Source of the DNA: Ustulina deusta
Lineage: Eukaryota > Ascomycota > Sordariomycetes > Xylariales > Xylariaceae
Assembly: GCA_023159155.1 (NCBI GenBank)
Contig: JAJNNX010000024.1
Location: 62,001-126,000 of the forward strand
Direction of reading: 5' to 3'
DNA: 64,000 nucleotides
A program made the translations under genes and the position numbers. The notes under the pieces were generated by a model. It was not told the DNA's origin. It did no database searches and saw only the letters and a program-made list of their open reading frames with translations. This document shows, piece by piece, positions 24,518 through 38,158 of this stretch. How positions within the stretch are numbered: position 1 is the first letter of the stretch; every line of letters starts with the position of its first letter.

Positions 24518-27500
24518 TGTTTAATTTAAATGCTAGCGGACTTATAACTTTTTATAAATATTCTTTTAATCTTTTGCTACAATAAAACTTTTTAAAATGT
24601 TCTAATATTAAACAGAAATATTAATTCTAAACAGAAACTAATTTGCTTTATTTATTTTATAAACGCTATATAATATATAAATATTTTATTTGATTTGTAT
24701 AATTTTTAATATAATAAATAAATAGAATTTTTTTTTTAAAACTAGAACAAACAAAAATTTTAATATTACTTATTTTTATTATTATTTTTATAAACTAAAA
24801 CTAATTTAAAATATTATAACATAATTTAACTATTAAATTTTTAGCTTTAATTATTTATTAAGTATTTTAGTTATAAAACTTTGTTAATATTAAGCTTAGT
24901 AAAAAAAGTTTTTATTACTAGCTATTTTATTTTTTGGATATTTTAAAACATTTAACTTTTTATTTTTAAATATTTATAATTTATTTATTTAAGTAAAACT
25001 AAAAATATAATATTTTTAAATACAAGATAATATTTTTTTAAGTTAAAGTTATTTTTTTATTTTTTTATTTTTAAACTTTTTAATCAAAATAATTTTTTAT
25101 ATTTTATTACTAAATTAATTATTGCTTTATTTGATTTATTTATAAATAAATCTAAAAGCAAATTTTTTTTATTTAATAATATTTTGTTTTGCGATTTATT
25201 ATTAAGTTTACGACTTATATTATTACTTTTTTAGTTTTAAAGTTATTACTTAAAAAAATTTTCTTATTTTTTTATTTTTAACTTTAGTACTACTTATATA
25301 TATAGTAATACTTATATTAATTATTTTTATATAATTAATAGTACTTATATTTATTTTTATATGTTTAATAGTGCTTAGACTAGCTAACTATATATTAATA
25401 CTAATATTTTTACTTATTTTCTTTATATTTTTAATAATATATTTTTAAGTATTGCTAAGCTTATTACTTATTATATAAAAGTTTAAATAAAAAATTATTA
25501 TTTTTGTTTTTAATTTTAATATTAAAACTTTAGTTTTTAAGATTTATTTAAAAATAGCTTAGCAAAATAGTTATAATAAGCAAAATTAAATTAATAAGTT
25601 TAAAGTTTATTTTTATAATAAATTTTTTTGCGGACTATATTAAGTTTGTTAGAAAAATATTTAAATATTTATTAATAATAAAATACGAACAATTTTTATT
25701 TAAGAAAATTTAAGTTTTAATTTTTATTTAATAAGCTAGCAAAAATATTACTATTTATTAAAAAAAAGTTAAAAATTAAAAAAATAAATAAAACAAAATT
25801 TATGTAGTAATTTGGAATTAGTTTAGATCTAATATTTAAGCAGTAGTTAAGTATACTAATATAGTTTTTTATAATATTACTGTTTTTATATAAATAAAAT
25901 AATATTATTTTGAAGTTTTATAAAAATAATATAACTAAACTAGCTTTAGAACTTTGAACTATTTAAAATAAATTAATAAAGCTAGATAATACTTATATTA
26001 TTATAAAACTAATTTTTATTAATAAGTTTTTTAATTTTTTTAGATTTTTTTTTAATATATTTTTTAATATATTTTTTTAGTATTATAATATTATATTTAA
26101 ACAAAATAAAAATAATATAATTATAAAAAAAGCTATTATTTTTAATAAAGCTATTATAGCTACTAAACAAAAATAATAAAATTAAAAACTAAAAAAAAGT
26201 AATATAAACTTATTAGTTTTTAGTAAAAGGCCTAAGTATATTTATTATAAAAAGATTTATTTTTTATAAAAATATTTTATTAAGTTTTTTTAGCTAGTTT
26301 TTAAAAAATAGCAAAAAATAAAAATAAAAAAAATAAAAAAAAAATAAAAAAAATAAAAAAATAATAATAATAATAACTTTATTAGTTATAATCTTTTTTT
26401 TTTACTACTAATAATTTTAAATTTTTTAATTTTGTTTTTATTAATTTTAGTTTTACTGCTAATATAGCTTTAATTATAATTTTAAAACTAAGTTTTTTTA
26501 TTAAAATGTTTAGTATTAATATAAATACTACTACTTTTTTTTAATTAAAACTATATTAACTATTATTTCTAATATATTTAAACTATTTTATAGCGTTTTA
26601 AAAAAATCTTATATAGCTAACACTTTTTTAGAGTTTAGTTTTGCTAATTTTAGCAATATAATAAGTAGTTTTTTTGCTAAAAAACTAAAGTTTGTTATTA
26701 TTTTAAATATAAGTTATAGTTAATATTTTTTTTTTAACTATAATAGCTTTTTTAATATAAAAAAGTATATTAGTCTAAAAATATTAGAAATAAAAAAAAA
26801 AGTAGTAATATTTAAAGAAATAAAAAACTATATAGTTATTTTAATAGTAAATAGCTAAAAAAAGCGAACAATTTTTTATAATGCTATTTATTCTTTTAAA
26901 AACAGAGTAAATTTAATTTTTATTTTTTAGTTTTTTAAAAAAGGAGCTAAATTTTTTTTTTGCTATAATAAAACTTTTAGTACTAAAAGAAAAAACTGCT
27001 TTATAACAGCTAGAACTATTAGCGGCTTATATTTAATTAATATTTTTAATAGTAATATTAATATTATAGCTTTAAATATTAGTTTTTATATTTATTTTTT
27101 ATTTAACTAGGATATTTTTTATTTAAAAATATTATTTTTATAAAACCTATATTAAAAAATAAATAAAAAAAACCTTTTATATAAAGTTTTTATAAAAAAA
27201 AATACAAAAACTAGAATTATTATATATAAATTTTGCAAATATACTAATTAAGGCAAACTAAGTTATAAAATATAATAAGTTAACTTAATAAGTAATTATT
27301 AGAAATAATTTTATTAAAATAACTTAAGTATACTTTATAAAATTAACTTTAGAATTTCTAAAATTGTTCTAAACTTTTTTTAATTAAAAAAAACAACTAA
27401 AGCAAAAATATTATATTATTACTTTAAATTAAAGACCTATATTTATAAAAAATGCTTTTAAAGTATTATATTTTTTAGTTATTAATTAGCATTAATAAAA

Positions 27501-28559
27501 CAGTATTACTAAAAAAGCTATAAAAGTACTAAAAAATATTATTTAATAATTATTAATTATAGCTATTTTATTTAGTATTAATTTTTGCTATTAGCTAGTA
27601 CTAATTTATATTACTATATATTTAAAAAATTTATATTTAATTAATAAATTTTAAAAGAAATATTTTATAAAATATAATATAATGTTTTATTAAACTTAGT
27701 ATATTTTTGAACTGTTAAAAGTTTAAGCTTTTATTTTTTAAAAAGTAGAGTTTTTATTTTTAATAAAAAAATAAAACTTTATATTATATTAAAATATTAA
27801 AAAAAAAGTATTATAAATTATTTTATTTTTTTAAAATTTAGTTAAATAATTTATATAAATAATATTAAGTTTAAAAAATATTAAATTTATATTTTTATTA
27901 AAAATTAATTTTTTATATATAAAACAATATATTTTATTTTAAATACTAGCGAAACAACTATAATAGTAAGAACTAAAAGTACTACTAAACAAAAAATTAA
28001 TATTAAACGTATTAGATTTTAGATTTTTAATAAATTAAAAAATAATACAAATAATACAACTAATAAAAATATTAAATTACTTATTTTAAAAAGAAATACT
28101 TTTTTATATATTTAAAAATATATATATAAGCATATACTTAAAAAATTTCTAAAAGGTACTATATTACTTTAGTTTAGTAGAACTATTTATAATTAAAGCT
28201 TTTTTTTTATACTTAAACTAAGCATTAGTTCTAAAATAATTAATAAAAATAATTCTAAGTAAGACTTTTTTATATAAACTTTTAATAATTTTAATAATAA
28301 GTTATTAGTATTATAAAATTATATTATAGTAATGCTACTTTTAGAAATTTAAAAAAACTATTTTAATTTATGTTTTAAAATAAAATAACTTAGATAGCTT
28401 TAATTACTAGTATTAAACCTAATATATAAAATAGTAATAAATCAAATTAATATTAACCTATTTTAAATAATAGTATTACTTATTAGTATTATATATATAT
28501 ATTTTTTTTAATAAAAATAACCAAACTAAAAATAGTTAACTAAACTAAAAATAGCGCTT

Positions 28560-29475
28560 ATTAGTATAGCTAGTATAAAAATATAAAAAATAAACATAAA
28601 TTATTAGTTAATAATAAGATTTAGGTGCTTTATAATCTTTTACTAAGATATAAAATATTATTTAGAAAATAAGTATTTAGGCTAAAGCATAGATTAGATA
28701 GGTTAATTGCTTATTATAAGGCTTGCTAAATAATTAGAAGCTTTAAATAAATAAAAAGCTTTAATTATAATAAAACTTTTGTTTTAGTAATTAAACTTAT
28801 AAGCTATAAAACAATTTTTGCTATTATTATAGCTTTTAATTTTAAGTTTAAATAAATAAACATTAAAATAGCGTTTTTTTATAAAAAAATAAATAAAAAA
28901 ATTTATATTAAATAACTAACTAAGTTTAAAAATAGTATTAGTAAAGTATATAAATTGTAAAAAGTTTTATATAGCTTAAAGTAAGCACTTAAAATCTAGT
29001 ATAAAATTTTGGCTATTTTTTTAAAAAAATTTAGTTTTGTTTTTTTAAACGCTAATATTAAAATATTTATTAAAAGGCATACCTATATTACTATTTATAT
29101 AAATAACTTTTTAATTATTGCTTTTTTTATAAAAAAGATTAATAAAGTAAAGTTTGTTTTATATAATAAGTTTAATATAATAGATCTTAGATTTTGTTTA
29201 TATTATTTAAAAATAACTATTAAAAAAGATTGTTTTAATAAAGTAATTTATTTCGGGCAAAATGCCTATATAAAAAAAGTTTTTTAAAATTTTGATTTTT
29301 AGAAAATAAAGCCTAAAAATATTTTTATAAAAATTAAAACTTTTAAACTATTATTAGTAAATTATATGCTTATATCTAAAAATAAAGCTTAGTATATAAG
29401 TATTATAGGGTTATTAATATATGCTATGCTTAGTACTTAACCTAATATTATATTTGCTGTTTTTTTTTATAGTTA
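28560..29475 (+). pseudogene. Copia-A reverse transcriptase and start of RNase H relic
   Basis: Degenerate copia RT is readable: AFFYKKINEKIYI near 28870, then an open 92-codon stretch (29009-29287) with YINNFLIIA standing for the YVDDFLI box, and FNIIDLRFCLYYLKITI, the F-M-DLG-LGI motif. RNase H begins with a YAMLST-like segment near 29420 and is interrupted by gypsy-C at 29481. The open stretch is a remnant, not a gene. Confidence 0.85.
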
Positions 29476-29480
29476 ATTTA

Positions 29481-29756
29481 TGTCACGATTAGTTAAGTAA
29501 AGCTTCTATAGCTAGTTTATTAATACTATGGACGAAGACTTTAAACTAAAAAAAAAAAAAAGAAATAAAAAAAGTTAAAGTTTATAAAATAGGTAGATAT
29601 AGACTTTATATATATAGCTGCAAAGTTAGGTTAGTCCGTACGTAAACTTCCTATTTTATTGCTATATAGGTCTAAAGTTCTTATAGGTTTTGCTAAAATT
29701 ATACTAACTGTTCTAAAGTCCTTATAAGTTTTGCTAAAACTATACTAACTATTATA
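29481..29756 (-). repeat. Gypsy-C LTR, left on the + strand
   Basis: 276 bp, containing two tandem copies of a roughly 40-bp unit (TCTAAAGTTCTTATAGGTTT type) near its inner end. The family copy at 63444 has one. Confidence 0.85.
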
Positions 29757-32700
29757 CTACTTTTTTTTAAAACTAAAAGTTTAGATATAGTTTTAATTTA
29801 AAATTATTAATAATATTAAGTTTATATAGTTTTTTTATATTATACTGCTTTATTATTATTTTTATAATTATTTATAAACTTATTAATTACTGCTATATAT
29901 ATTTATTTTTATAATTTTATAAAAAATTTAAAAGCTTTTTTATAAGTTTTATAAAATTAGTTAAGTTTAATTAGTATATTTTTAAAATTTTAAGCTATAT
30001 ATCATATATTATTAAAATTATAGCTTTTTTAAGCAACCTAGTATTATAACTTTTTGTTTTTTTTATATATTTTTAATTGTTTAATTTGTTTAATTTTAAA
30101 TTTTATTTTATTATTAATATTTTTAGCTAAAAATAATAATTAGATTTGTTAAAATAAAAAATTATTGTTTGTTTTTTATAATTAGTTAGTATAAAATAGG
30201 TTTTTTATTTTATAAAAATTAAATAAATCAAAAATATAGCTAAATTTTTATTTTTTTAAAATTTTAAAAAATCTAATTAATTAGGAATTTAATCTAGTAT
30301 TTAATACTTATATTGCAAAACTTTTTTTTTTTTTTTAAATTTTATTTTTTATTTTAAATTTTATTAAGCGTTTTTTTTTGTTAGTTTATAGCTTATATTA
30401 TTTTTATATAAAAGTTACTATATTATATGCTATTTTTTAAATATTTTAAGTTTAGCAAACTAATTTAAGTATTTATTATTTAGTATTAAAATTTATAATA
30501 GTTTTATTAATATTTATTATTTAAAAGTTTTATGTTTTAACTTTTATTATTATTTTTAGTAATAATATATTAATTAATAAATATTATAAAAAATTATATA
30601 TAAAATTTAAAATAAAAAAATAAATATTTTAATTGTTTTAATATTTATTAATATAAAAATAAAATTATTAGTTTAGTTTTTAATTAGTTAATTTTATTAT
30701 TTTTTAAATTTAAAAATAATAAATATTACTAAAATAGTACTTAATACTTATAAAACTATTAATTATTACTATAAATTTAAAAATAAATAGTTCTATATTA
30801 TTTAATATTTATATATTTAGTATGCTAAAAAATCTATATAAACTTTTATAATATTATATAACTAATAATTTTATAATATTTGTTTTTTTATTAAATAAAG
30901 TTATAATTAAACAGCTAAATTTATTTATAAATACTTATATATAGTTATAACCCTATTAGTTAAATAATATATTTTTATTATTTATTACTATATATTATTA
31001 TATTATAGCTAATATAAATAATAAATAAAAAAAATTAAAAGTTTTATTTTATAATATTTTATTTTTTTTATAATTATAATAATTATATATATATTATTTA
31101 TAATTATATTTTAAATAAAACTAATAATATTTTTGTTTTAAGATTTTAATTATTTTATATTAACTTTAATATATAATAATTAAAAATATATAAACTTTTT
31201 AAATTAAAGCTATATAAAAAAAAATAGTTTTATTTAAAATAACTTTAAATATATATAGCTTTTTATTTTTATTTTTTAGTTTTTATAGCTAGTTTTTTTA
31301 TTTAATTAAGTTTATTAAATTAATTTTTAGAAAAATATTAAGTAAAAAATCTATAGTTAATATAAAACTTAGTATTTTATTAAGTAAAACTAATATTATT
31401 GTTTATTTTTTAGTTTTTTTAGTTTTAATTATAAAAAATTTAGCTATTTTTTTTAATAAAGCATTAGTTATTATATTTTTTTGTTTTAATTAATATTAAA
31501 AAATAATATTAAAATTTAATAAAAAAGTAGCTTAGTATATTTATTATATTAATAAAATCTATTTATTTAAAAAATATAATAAAGTTTAATAATTAGTTAT
31601 TATAAAAAATTTAGTTTTAAAAAGTTTTAAGTAATAATATTTTAAAGTTTGTATTACTACTAAAAGTTTATAGTTTTAAATTAAGTAAGCTTATTTAATT
31701 AATATTATTGTTTTAAAAAAATACTTTATAAGTTTTTAAGTTATACTTTTTTATTATTACTAAATAACTTTTTTTATTACGTTATATAAAATATTTGTTT
31801 TTATTTATATTAGTTAGCTAGGCTTAAAAAAAACTAAAACAAATATTTTATAAATTAGTAGTTTTATATATTTAAAATTTTATTTTTGTTCTAATTTTAT
31901 TATAAATAGTTTTTTTTTTTTTAATAATTAATTTAAAAAAGTAGCAATTTTATTAATATAATAAATAAATATATAAACATAATTATAAAACTTAAAAAAT
32001 AACTAAATTAATTTAATATTTTTAAAATTATTAAAGTTTTAATTTAAAATTGTTTAAATTTTTATAAAGTTAATTTTAATTTTTATTTTAGCTTTTATAA
32101 TTATTTTTAAATAATTAATAATAAATATATTAAAATAAAAATTTTTAATATTTTTTTAATATTTAGCTTAATATAAATAATAAATTATTTTTTTATAATA
32201 AGTTTAGTACTATTTTTTAGTTTTAAAATAAATTAAAATATTATTTATATAAATATTTATAAACTTGTTTAAAAGTTTTTAAATTTATATATTAATAAAA
32301 ACTTACTATTAGGCAGGTTTTATTTTTAAACTAAAAAGTAAAACTTTTTATTAAAATATTTTTTTATAAATTTAAAAAAAAAATAATAATATAATTTTAT
32401 AGTTAATAATAATTAATAAAAAGTTTTAATAATATTTAGTTTAATAAATTAAATAATATTATAATAATTAAATATAGTACTACTAATATTTAAAATTAAT
32501 ATAATTTAATTTTTTAAATATATATTTTTTTATTAATAATTAATTATAAACTTATATTTAATTAATTTAAATTTAAATATAAATAAAACAAAAATAATAT
32601 TTAAGTTTATATTTTATTTAATAAAATTTATAGTTAATAGTTTATTTATAAATTTATTTTTAAATAAAATAAACTATATAACTATATAATATTAATAAAA

Positions 32701-35217
32701 ACTAAAAATATATTTTTTATTATTAAGTTTTAGTACTATATTAAACTTTAGTTATAATAATAGTAAAATTTTAGATTTTTTTTTTAAAAAGAACTTTTTT
32801 AGGTATAATAGCTAAAAAAGCAAAAAGTTTCGTACTAATTTTATATACTAAAGGTTTTTTTTTTTTTAAAATAAAATTAGTTTATTATTAAAAGTTTTTT
32901 ATAGTACTACTTAATTAATTTAAGTTTACTTTTTTTATAAAATATTAATTATTTTTAAGTTTTTTTTAAGTAGTTTAATATAATTATTTTTAATTATTAT
33001 AAACTTAATTATAATAAGTTTTTTTAAAGTTTTTTTAGTTAGTTGTTTTTATTTATTTTAATAAAAATAATTTTAAAAGTTTTATATAATTTTTTTAATA
33101 GTAGCTTAGTTTTTTTTTTTTTTAGAAATTATTATATAGACTTTTTTTGTTTTAAGTTTAAAAGTCCTAGGTTTTTTTTTTGTTTTTTTAGTTTTAGTTT
33201 TTTTTAAAATAATTGTTTTATTTTTAAAAAATTGTTTTAATATTTAATAGTATTTTTTTAATACTTAATTATATTAATTTATATTTTATTATTTAGCTAA
33301 ATTAACTATTATTTTTAAGTTTTTATTAAAATATTTTGTTTTGCTAACTATTTAATATTAATAATAATATTATAACTAAAATTAATAATTTAAAATATTT
33401 AATCTTTAAATTATTAATTATTAATTTTTATAGTATATATTAAATATTTATAAACTTTGCTGACTATTTTATTTTAGTAGTTATAAAACTTTTAAAGTTT
33501 AGTTAGCCGAACTATTTTTATTTTTAATTATTATTTAATTTGTTATATAAACTTATAACTAATTATTAAAAAAATATAAGCTTTAATATTATATAAAACT
33601 AAAGTTTTTATTTTAATATTATTAATTTATAATTAAATAAATATATTAAAAATAATTTATTTATTTTAGCTATATATTTTAGCTAAAGTAAATAAAAAAA
33701 CTAACAAAAAAACTTTTATTAGTTTTATTTGTTTTTTAAATCGGATAAACTATTAAAGCTATTTTTATTAAAGTTTTTTTTTGCTAGTTAAATACTTAAA
33801 ACTTTAAGCTTTTAGTTAAAATAATTAATTAATATATATTTTTTTTACTATAAATAAAACAAGTTTTATTATTTTAATAAGTTTTTTTTTTTTTATAATT
33901 AGTACTTATTTTAATTGTTTTAAAATAAATATTTTAAAACTTTTAAAATTAACTAAAAATTAATAAATTAGTTTATTAAAAGTTTAATTATTTAAATTAA
34001 ATTTTTGTTTAATTAAACTAATAAATTTAGTTTATTAATAATTTTTATAAGTTTTTTTTTAAGTTTATATAAAAATAGTTCTATAATTTATATTTTTATT
34101 ATAATTTAGCTAATTAATATTTTTAAGTTAAACTATTAAATATAAAAATAAACTTATTAATATTTTTATTACTTTTATATATATAAATTTAATATATTTT
34201 ATAAATTATAGCTATTTAATTAAAATTATAATAAATTATTAATAAAGCTTAAATTATTTTACTAATATTATTAAATAGTTTTTTAATTAAATAAAAATAT
34301 ATTTTTATTAATTTTTTAGTATGTTTTTTTAACTAGCTTATAATATATTAAAGTTAGCTATTTTTAATTTAAAACATAATAATATTTTTATTTAGTTTTT
34401 TTGCTAATTTATAAACTTAGTTATTAAATAAAATATTATTTTTTATAAACTTACTAAGATTAGTTTTTTATACTTTAGCTTTTTTAGTATAAATAAGGTT
34501 TAAAACGCTAAAAAATAAACTAATAAAATAAAAAATAAATAAAGCAATAAAACTAAAAAATTTAAAATTAATACTTTTAAATATATTTTTTATTATTAAA
34601 TTATAGTTGTTTTTTAAAAATATTAAAATAAATATATTAAAAAATTAATGTTTTATTTTTTTTATTTATTAAAAAAGTTCTATTAGAACTAATATAAAAT
34701 TGCAGGTTTATATAGCTGCAATATTTAGTGCTATATTTTTAAATATATTACTTATTTTAAATAGTTCTAGTTCTAGTTTAAATTTTGCTTTTTTAAATTT
34801 TAATTTTTTGTTTTTTTTAGATTTTTTTTTAAGTATTAGTTTGTTTAAAGTATTTATAAAAAAATCTAATACTTAATTTTTTTTTTTTTTTATAAAAATT
34901 TTTTTTTTAGAATTGTTTAATAATAAAAAGCTAGTTATATTTAAAAATTAAAGTTATTCTAATTATTTAAAAACTAAAAATAAAATAAAAATATTTAAAG
35001 TTAGGTTTTTTATAAATTATTAGCTTTTAAATAATATAAAAATTAAAAGTTTTATTAACGTTGTATTAAAATTAGATTTATATTATAAAATATATAATTT
35101 TTTATATTAAATATATAATTAAAAAAAAAAGTTTATTTATATTTTATTAATTATAGCAAAATAAAAAAAATATATTTATAAATATTTATTAGCAAATAAT
35201 TAATAAGCTTAAAGTAG

Positions 35218-35489
35218 TATTATGATTAGTTAAGTAAAGTTTTTATAGTTAGTTTATTAATATTATAAATAAAAACTTTAAACTAAAAAAAAAAGAAAAA
35301 AAAAAAGTTAGAGTTTATAAAGTAGGTAGATATAAACTTTATGTATATAGCTGCAAAGTTAGGTTGGTCGGTGCATAGACTTCCTATTTTATTGCTATAT
35401 AGGTCTGGAGTTCTTGCAGGTCTTGCTAAGATTATACTAACTGTTCTAGAGTCTTTACGGGTTTTACCAAAACTATACTAACCGTTATA
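35218..35489 (-). repeat. Gypsy-C LTR, right on the + strand
   Basis: 272 bp. It is less mutated in its outer half and carries the same two tandem internal units as the left copy. ATTTA follows directly. Confidence 0.85.
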
Positions 35490-35494
35490 ATTTA

Positions 35495-37445
35495 TAGCAA
35501 GGCTTAATAAAGCCTATAGATTAGCGGTTGGCTATATTTTTAAATATTTAAAAAAAACTATAAATATAAAATTAGTATATTATAAAAAACTTTAAAACTT
35601 AGTTAGCTATATTAATATAGACTATATTAGCAACTAAAATATTTATAGGTCTATTTTAGGATATATTTTTTATATTAGTAATAGAGCACTTAGTTAAAGT
35701 TTTAAGTAATAAACTACTATATTTTTATTTTTTTATAAAGCTAAATATATTAATTAAATATAAATTACTAAAAAAGCTATTTAGCTAAAGCTACTATTAA
35801 AAAAACTAAATACTACTTAAAAAATAAATATTATAATTATTTATAAAAATAACTAAAAAACTATTACTTTAGTAAGTAACTTTTTATATTATATTAATAC
35901 TAAATATATAACTATTTAGTTTAAGTTTATTTATAAACAATAAACTAATAGTAATATTAAATTTTAGTATATTCTTACTAACTAATAAATAATAAATAAG
36001 TTAACTAAAGTACTACTAAAAAATAAATTTTTAGCTTTTTAAAGTACTTTAAGCTTAGAATAAATAAAAATAGAATTAAATAAAACTTTATATATCTAAT
36101 AATATTATATTTTAAAAAGCTATAAAGATATTTATTTATATAAGACTTATTTAATTTGTTTTTAAAAGCTTTTATTTTTTTAAGTATTTTATTTTAAAAA
36201 ACTTTTAAATTTATTAATACTTATTACTATTTTTAATAAAGCATTTTATATATTAGTAAAACTATTTTATAACTAAAAATAATAAAACAGTTATATAATT
36301 ACTATTATAAAAGATTTTTTTTTTATTGTTTATATACTATTATAAAAATTTTAAATTTATTAAAATAATTTTACTTATTAATACTAAGCTATTAATTACT
36401 ATATTATTTAATTTTATTATTATTATTTATTTTAAAATAATACTAAATAAAAGTTTTTATTACTAACTATTAAAAATATATTTATATTAAATTTAGTTAG
36501 TTTTTTTATAAAACTACTAATATATTTAAAGTTAACTAATAATTAACTAGTTAAATATTTAAAATAATATTATAATTTTATAGTTATAGCTATATTTTAT
36601 GTTTATTTAAAATCGATATTTTTTAGTTGTTTAAAAAAAAAAAATTAGAAAGTTAGCAATATAATGTCTAACGTTTATACTTAGGATATATTTAGTATAT
36701 TTTATAACTACTAAAAAAGCAGCAAAAAAACTTAAATAAGTTTTTTTTTATATTTTAACTAAATAACTAATAAAAAACTTATAAAAAAACATAAAATAGT
36801 ATATTTTTGCTATAATAATAATAGCTAATTTATTTAAAAATAAAACTATAATATTTTAGAACTATAACTTTGTTTAAAATATACTAACTAGATTATACGC
36901 TAAAAATATTTTTTAAAAAAAGCAATAGATTTTTTTAAACTTTATTTCTAAAAAAGTCTAAACGTTTATAATATAGTACAATATTAATAATATATTTAAT
37001 AGCTAAAACTTATATTTATTATATAATATATTATAAATTTATTAATAAGTAATTATAAAAAATTATTTTTATTTAAGCTCTAATAATCTAAAATTAAAAA
37101 ATTATATATGTTTAGCTAAATAATCTATATATTATTACTAACTAGCTTATATTTGTTTTTTTGTTTTTTTTTATAAAAGTTTTTTATAGGTTTAACTAGT
37201 ACTAAAAACTCTAAATAAAATAAAAAAAAACACTAAAAATACTAGTAAGCTTTTAGAACTTTAATATATTAAAGCTTTTTATAAAAAAAACTTACTATAA
37301 ATTATAAAAAAAAAAAATCTAGTAATATATTTAAAATTTTTTAAAAACGTTAAAATATTATATTTATTATTTATATTTATAAGTTATATTTTATATAATT
37401 ATATTAAACAACTAAAGCAAAAAACAAGTTTAGAATAAATAGGAG
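35495..37445 (+). pseudogene. Copia-A RNase H and 3' end relic
   Basis: Translation resumes with IARLNKAYRLAVGYIFKYL, the copia RNase H segment, then decays. It ends just before the right LTR with a short purine run (AGGAG), consistent with a polypurine tract. Confidence 0.75.
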
Positions 37446-37595
37446 TATTAAAATATAGAAATTAAGTATACTTTATTTTCTGACTATATGTATTACTAGA
37501 TTCCCCTGGACCCTTGGTTCTTGATTTTTTTTTCTGATTATCCTGAATATATAAGACATTCTGCTCACTTGTATACGTATCCACTTATCTTAATA
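37446..37595 (+). repeat. Copia-A right LTR (150 bp)
   Basis: Same length as the left LTR. The inner edge is strongly mutated (TATTAAAATATAG for TGTTGGAATGTGG), the outer 100 bases hardly at all. It ends TTAATA, then ATAAC. Confidence 0.92.
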
Positions 37596-37600
37596 ATAAC

Positions 37601-37972
37601 AGTCAGGAACAAGGGCAGATTGGAGTGTCGGAGACCAACACTGGAGATACTTCCGATGACCAAGTTAACAGGTACAGTGAGACAAATTTGGGCTGTCAGA
37701 ATGCAGATACTACTCCATTTATTAGGAAGCAGACAGAAGGAACAACTGTTTCATATGAAAGTATGGCTCAGGAGCCACTTAAGTGGGGATTGGTATGGCG
37801 GACAAAACTTGGCGACAATACTGATCCCGGTGGAAAGATAACTCCATACTACTGGGTAGGTTCTGTTCTTGTACCGGGTGTGGAAGAGAGCTGGCTGGGC
37901 CATTTAGCTTTCGGAACGGCTGTAACAGAACCGAATTTGTGGAGAGCAGGGAGCAGATATGAATATCAATAG
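37601..37972 (+). pseudogene. DUF6536 membrane protein gene, 3' part (C-terminal 123 codons)
   Basis: The frame that stops at the LTR at 16630 continues here in phase with no stop. 1391 + 721 + 372 bases give 828 codons including the TAG at 37970, a normal size for this family. The segment ends with PLKWGLVW, then a GHLAFGTAV...EPNLW region, matching the family's usual C-terminal Trp-Gly and EP box. There is no promoter here, so it is separated from its own 5' part and is unlikely to be expressed as this protein. It shows no RIP-type stops although it touches a heavily RIP-mutated element. Confidence 0.85.
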
Positions 37973-38158
37973 ATGAGTGTTCGCTCTGGTCTCCCGAAAC
38001 TCTCCTTAAAACCCAACTTTAGATAGGTAGTAATGTCGGCCGCATATTGTCGGATTTAGCACTCGCGATCTTGTTACGTAATTACTTCTCAGCTAATCCT
38101 ATTGAGAGGGTTTCTGGTGTGCAGCTACCTGGCCGTATCACTAATTCTAGCTATTCAG

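Larger units (their letters stand above)
29481..35489 (-). mobile_element. Gypsy-C: Ty3/gypsy retrotransposon nested in copia-A RNase H, RIP-mutated
   Basis: It is 6.0 kb long with LTRs at 29481-29756 and 35218-35489 and target duplication ATTTA at 29476-29480 and 35490-35494. The plus-strand left edge reads TGTCACGATTAG; the right LTR edge TATTATGATTAG is the same with G-to-A and C-to-T changes. A degenerate RT box is readable on the minus strand near 32230-32290 (FINIYINNILIYFK, matching an FxxVYIDDILIYS box), so the element is reversed relative to its host. Joining 29480 to 35495 restores copia RNase H (IARLNKAYRLAVG). A second copy starts at 63444. Confidence 0.9.
16631..37595 (+). mobile_element. 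Copia-A: outer Ty1/copia retrotransposon with two nested insertions, RIP-mutated
   Basis: It is bounded by 150-bp LTRs (16631-16780 and 37446-37595) and a perfect ATAAC duplication. After removing the two inner elements and their duplications, about 7.3 kb of copia sequence is left in three pieces (16781-16846, 24518-29480, 35490-37445). Pol is on the + strand: RT motifs around 28860-29290 and RNase H at 29400-29475 continuing at 35495. Right after the left LTR is GGTTATAAGCTTAA, a plausible tRNA primer-binding site. Nearly all CpA/TpG has become TpA, the terminal CA of both LTRs reads TA, and stops are everywhere, so it is inactive. A second family member lies at 50115-57046. Confidence 0.92.

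Noticed and set aside
29009..29287. A 92-codon open frame as an independent gene
   Set aside because: It is copia reverse transcriptase that happens to lack a stop; the flanking sequence continues the same protein with stops.
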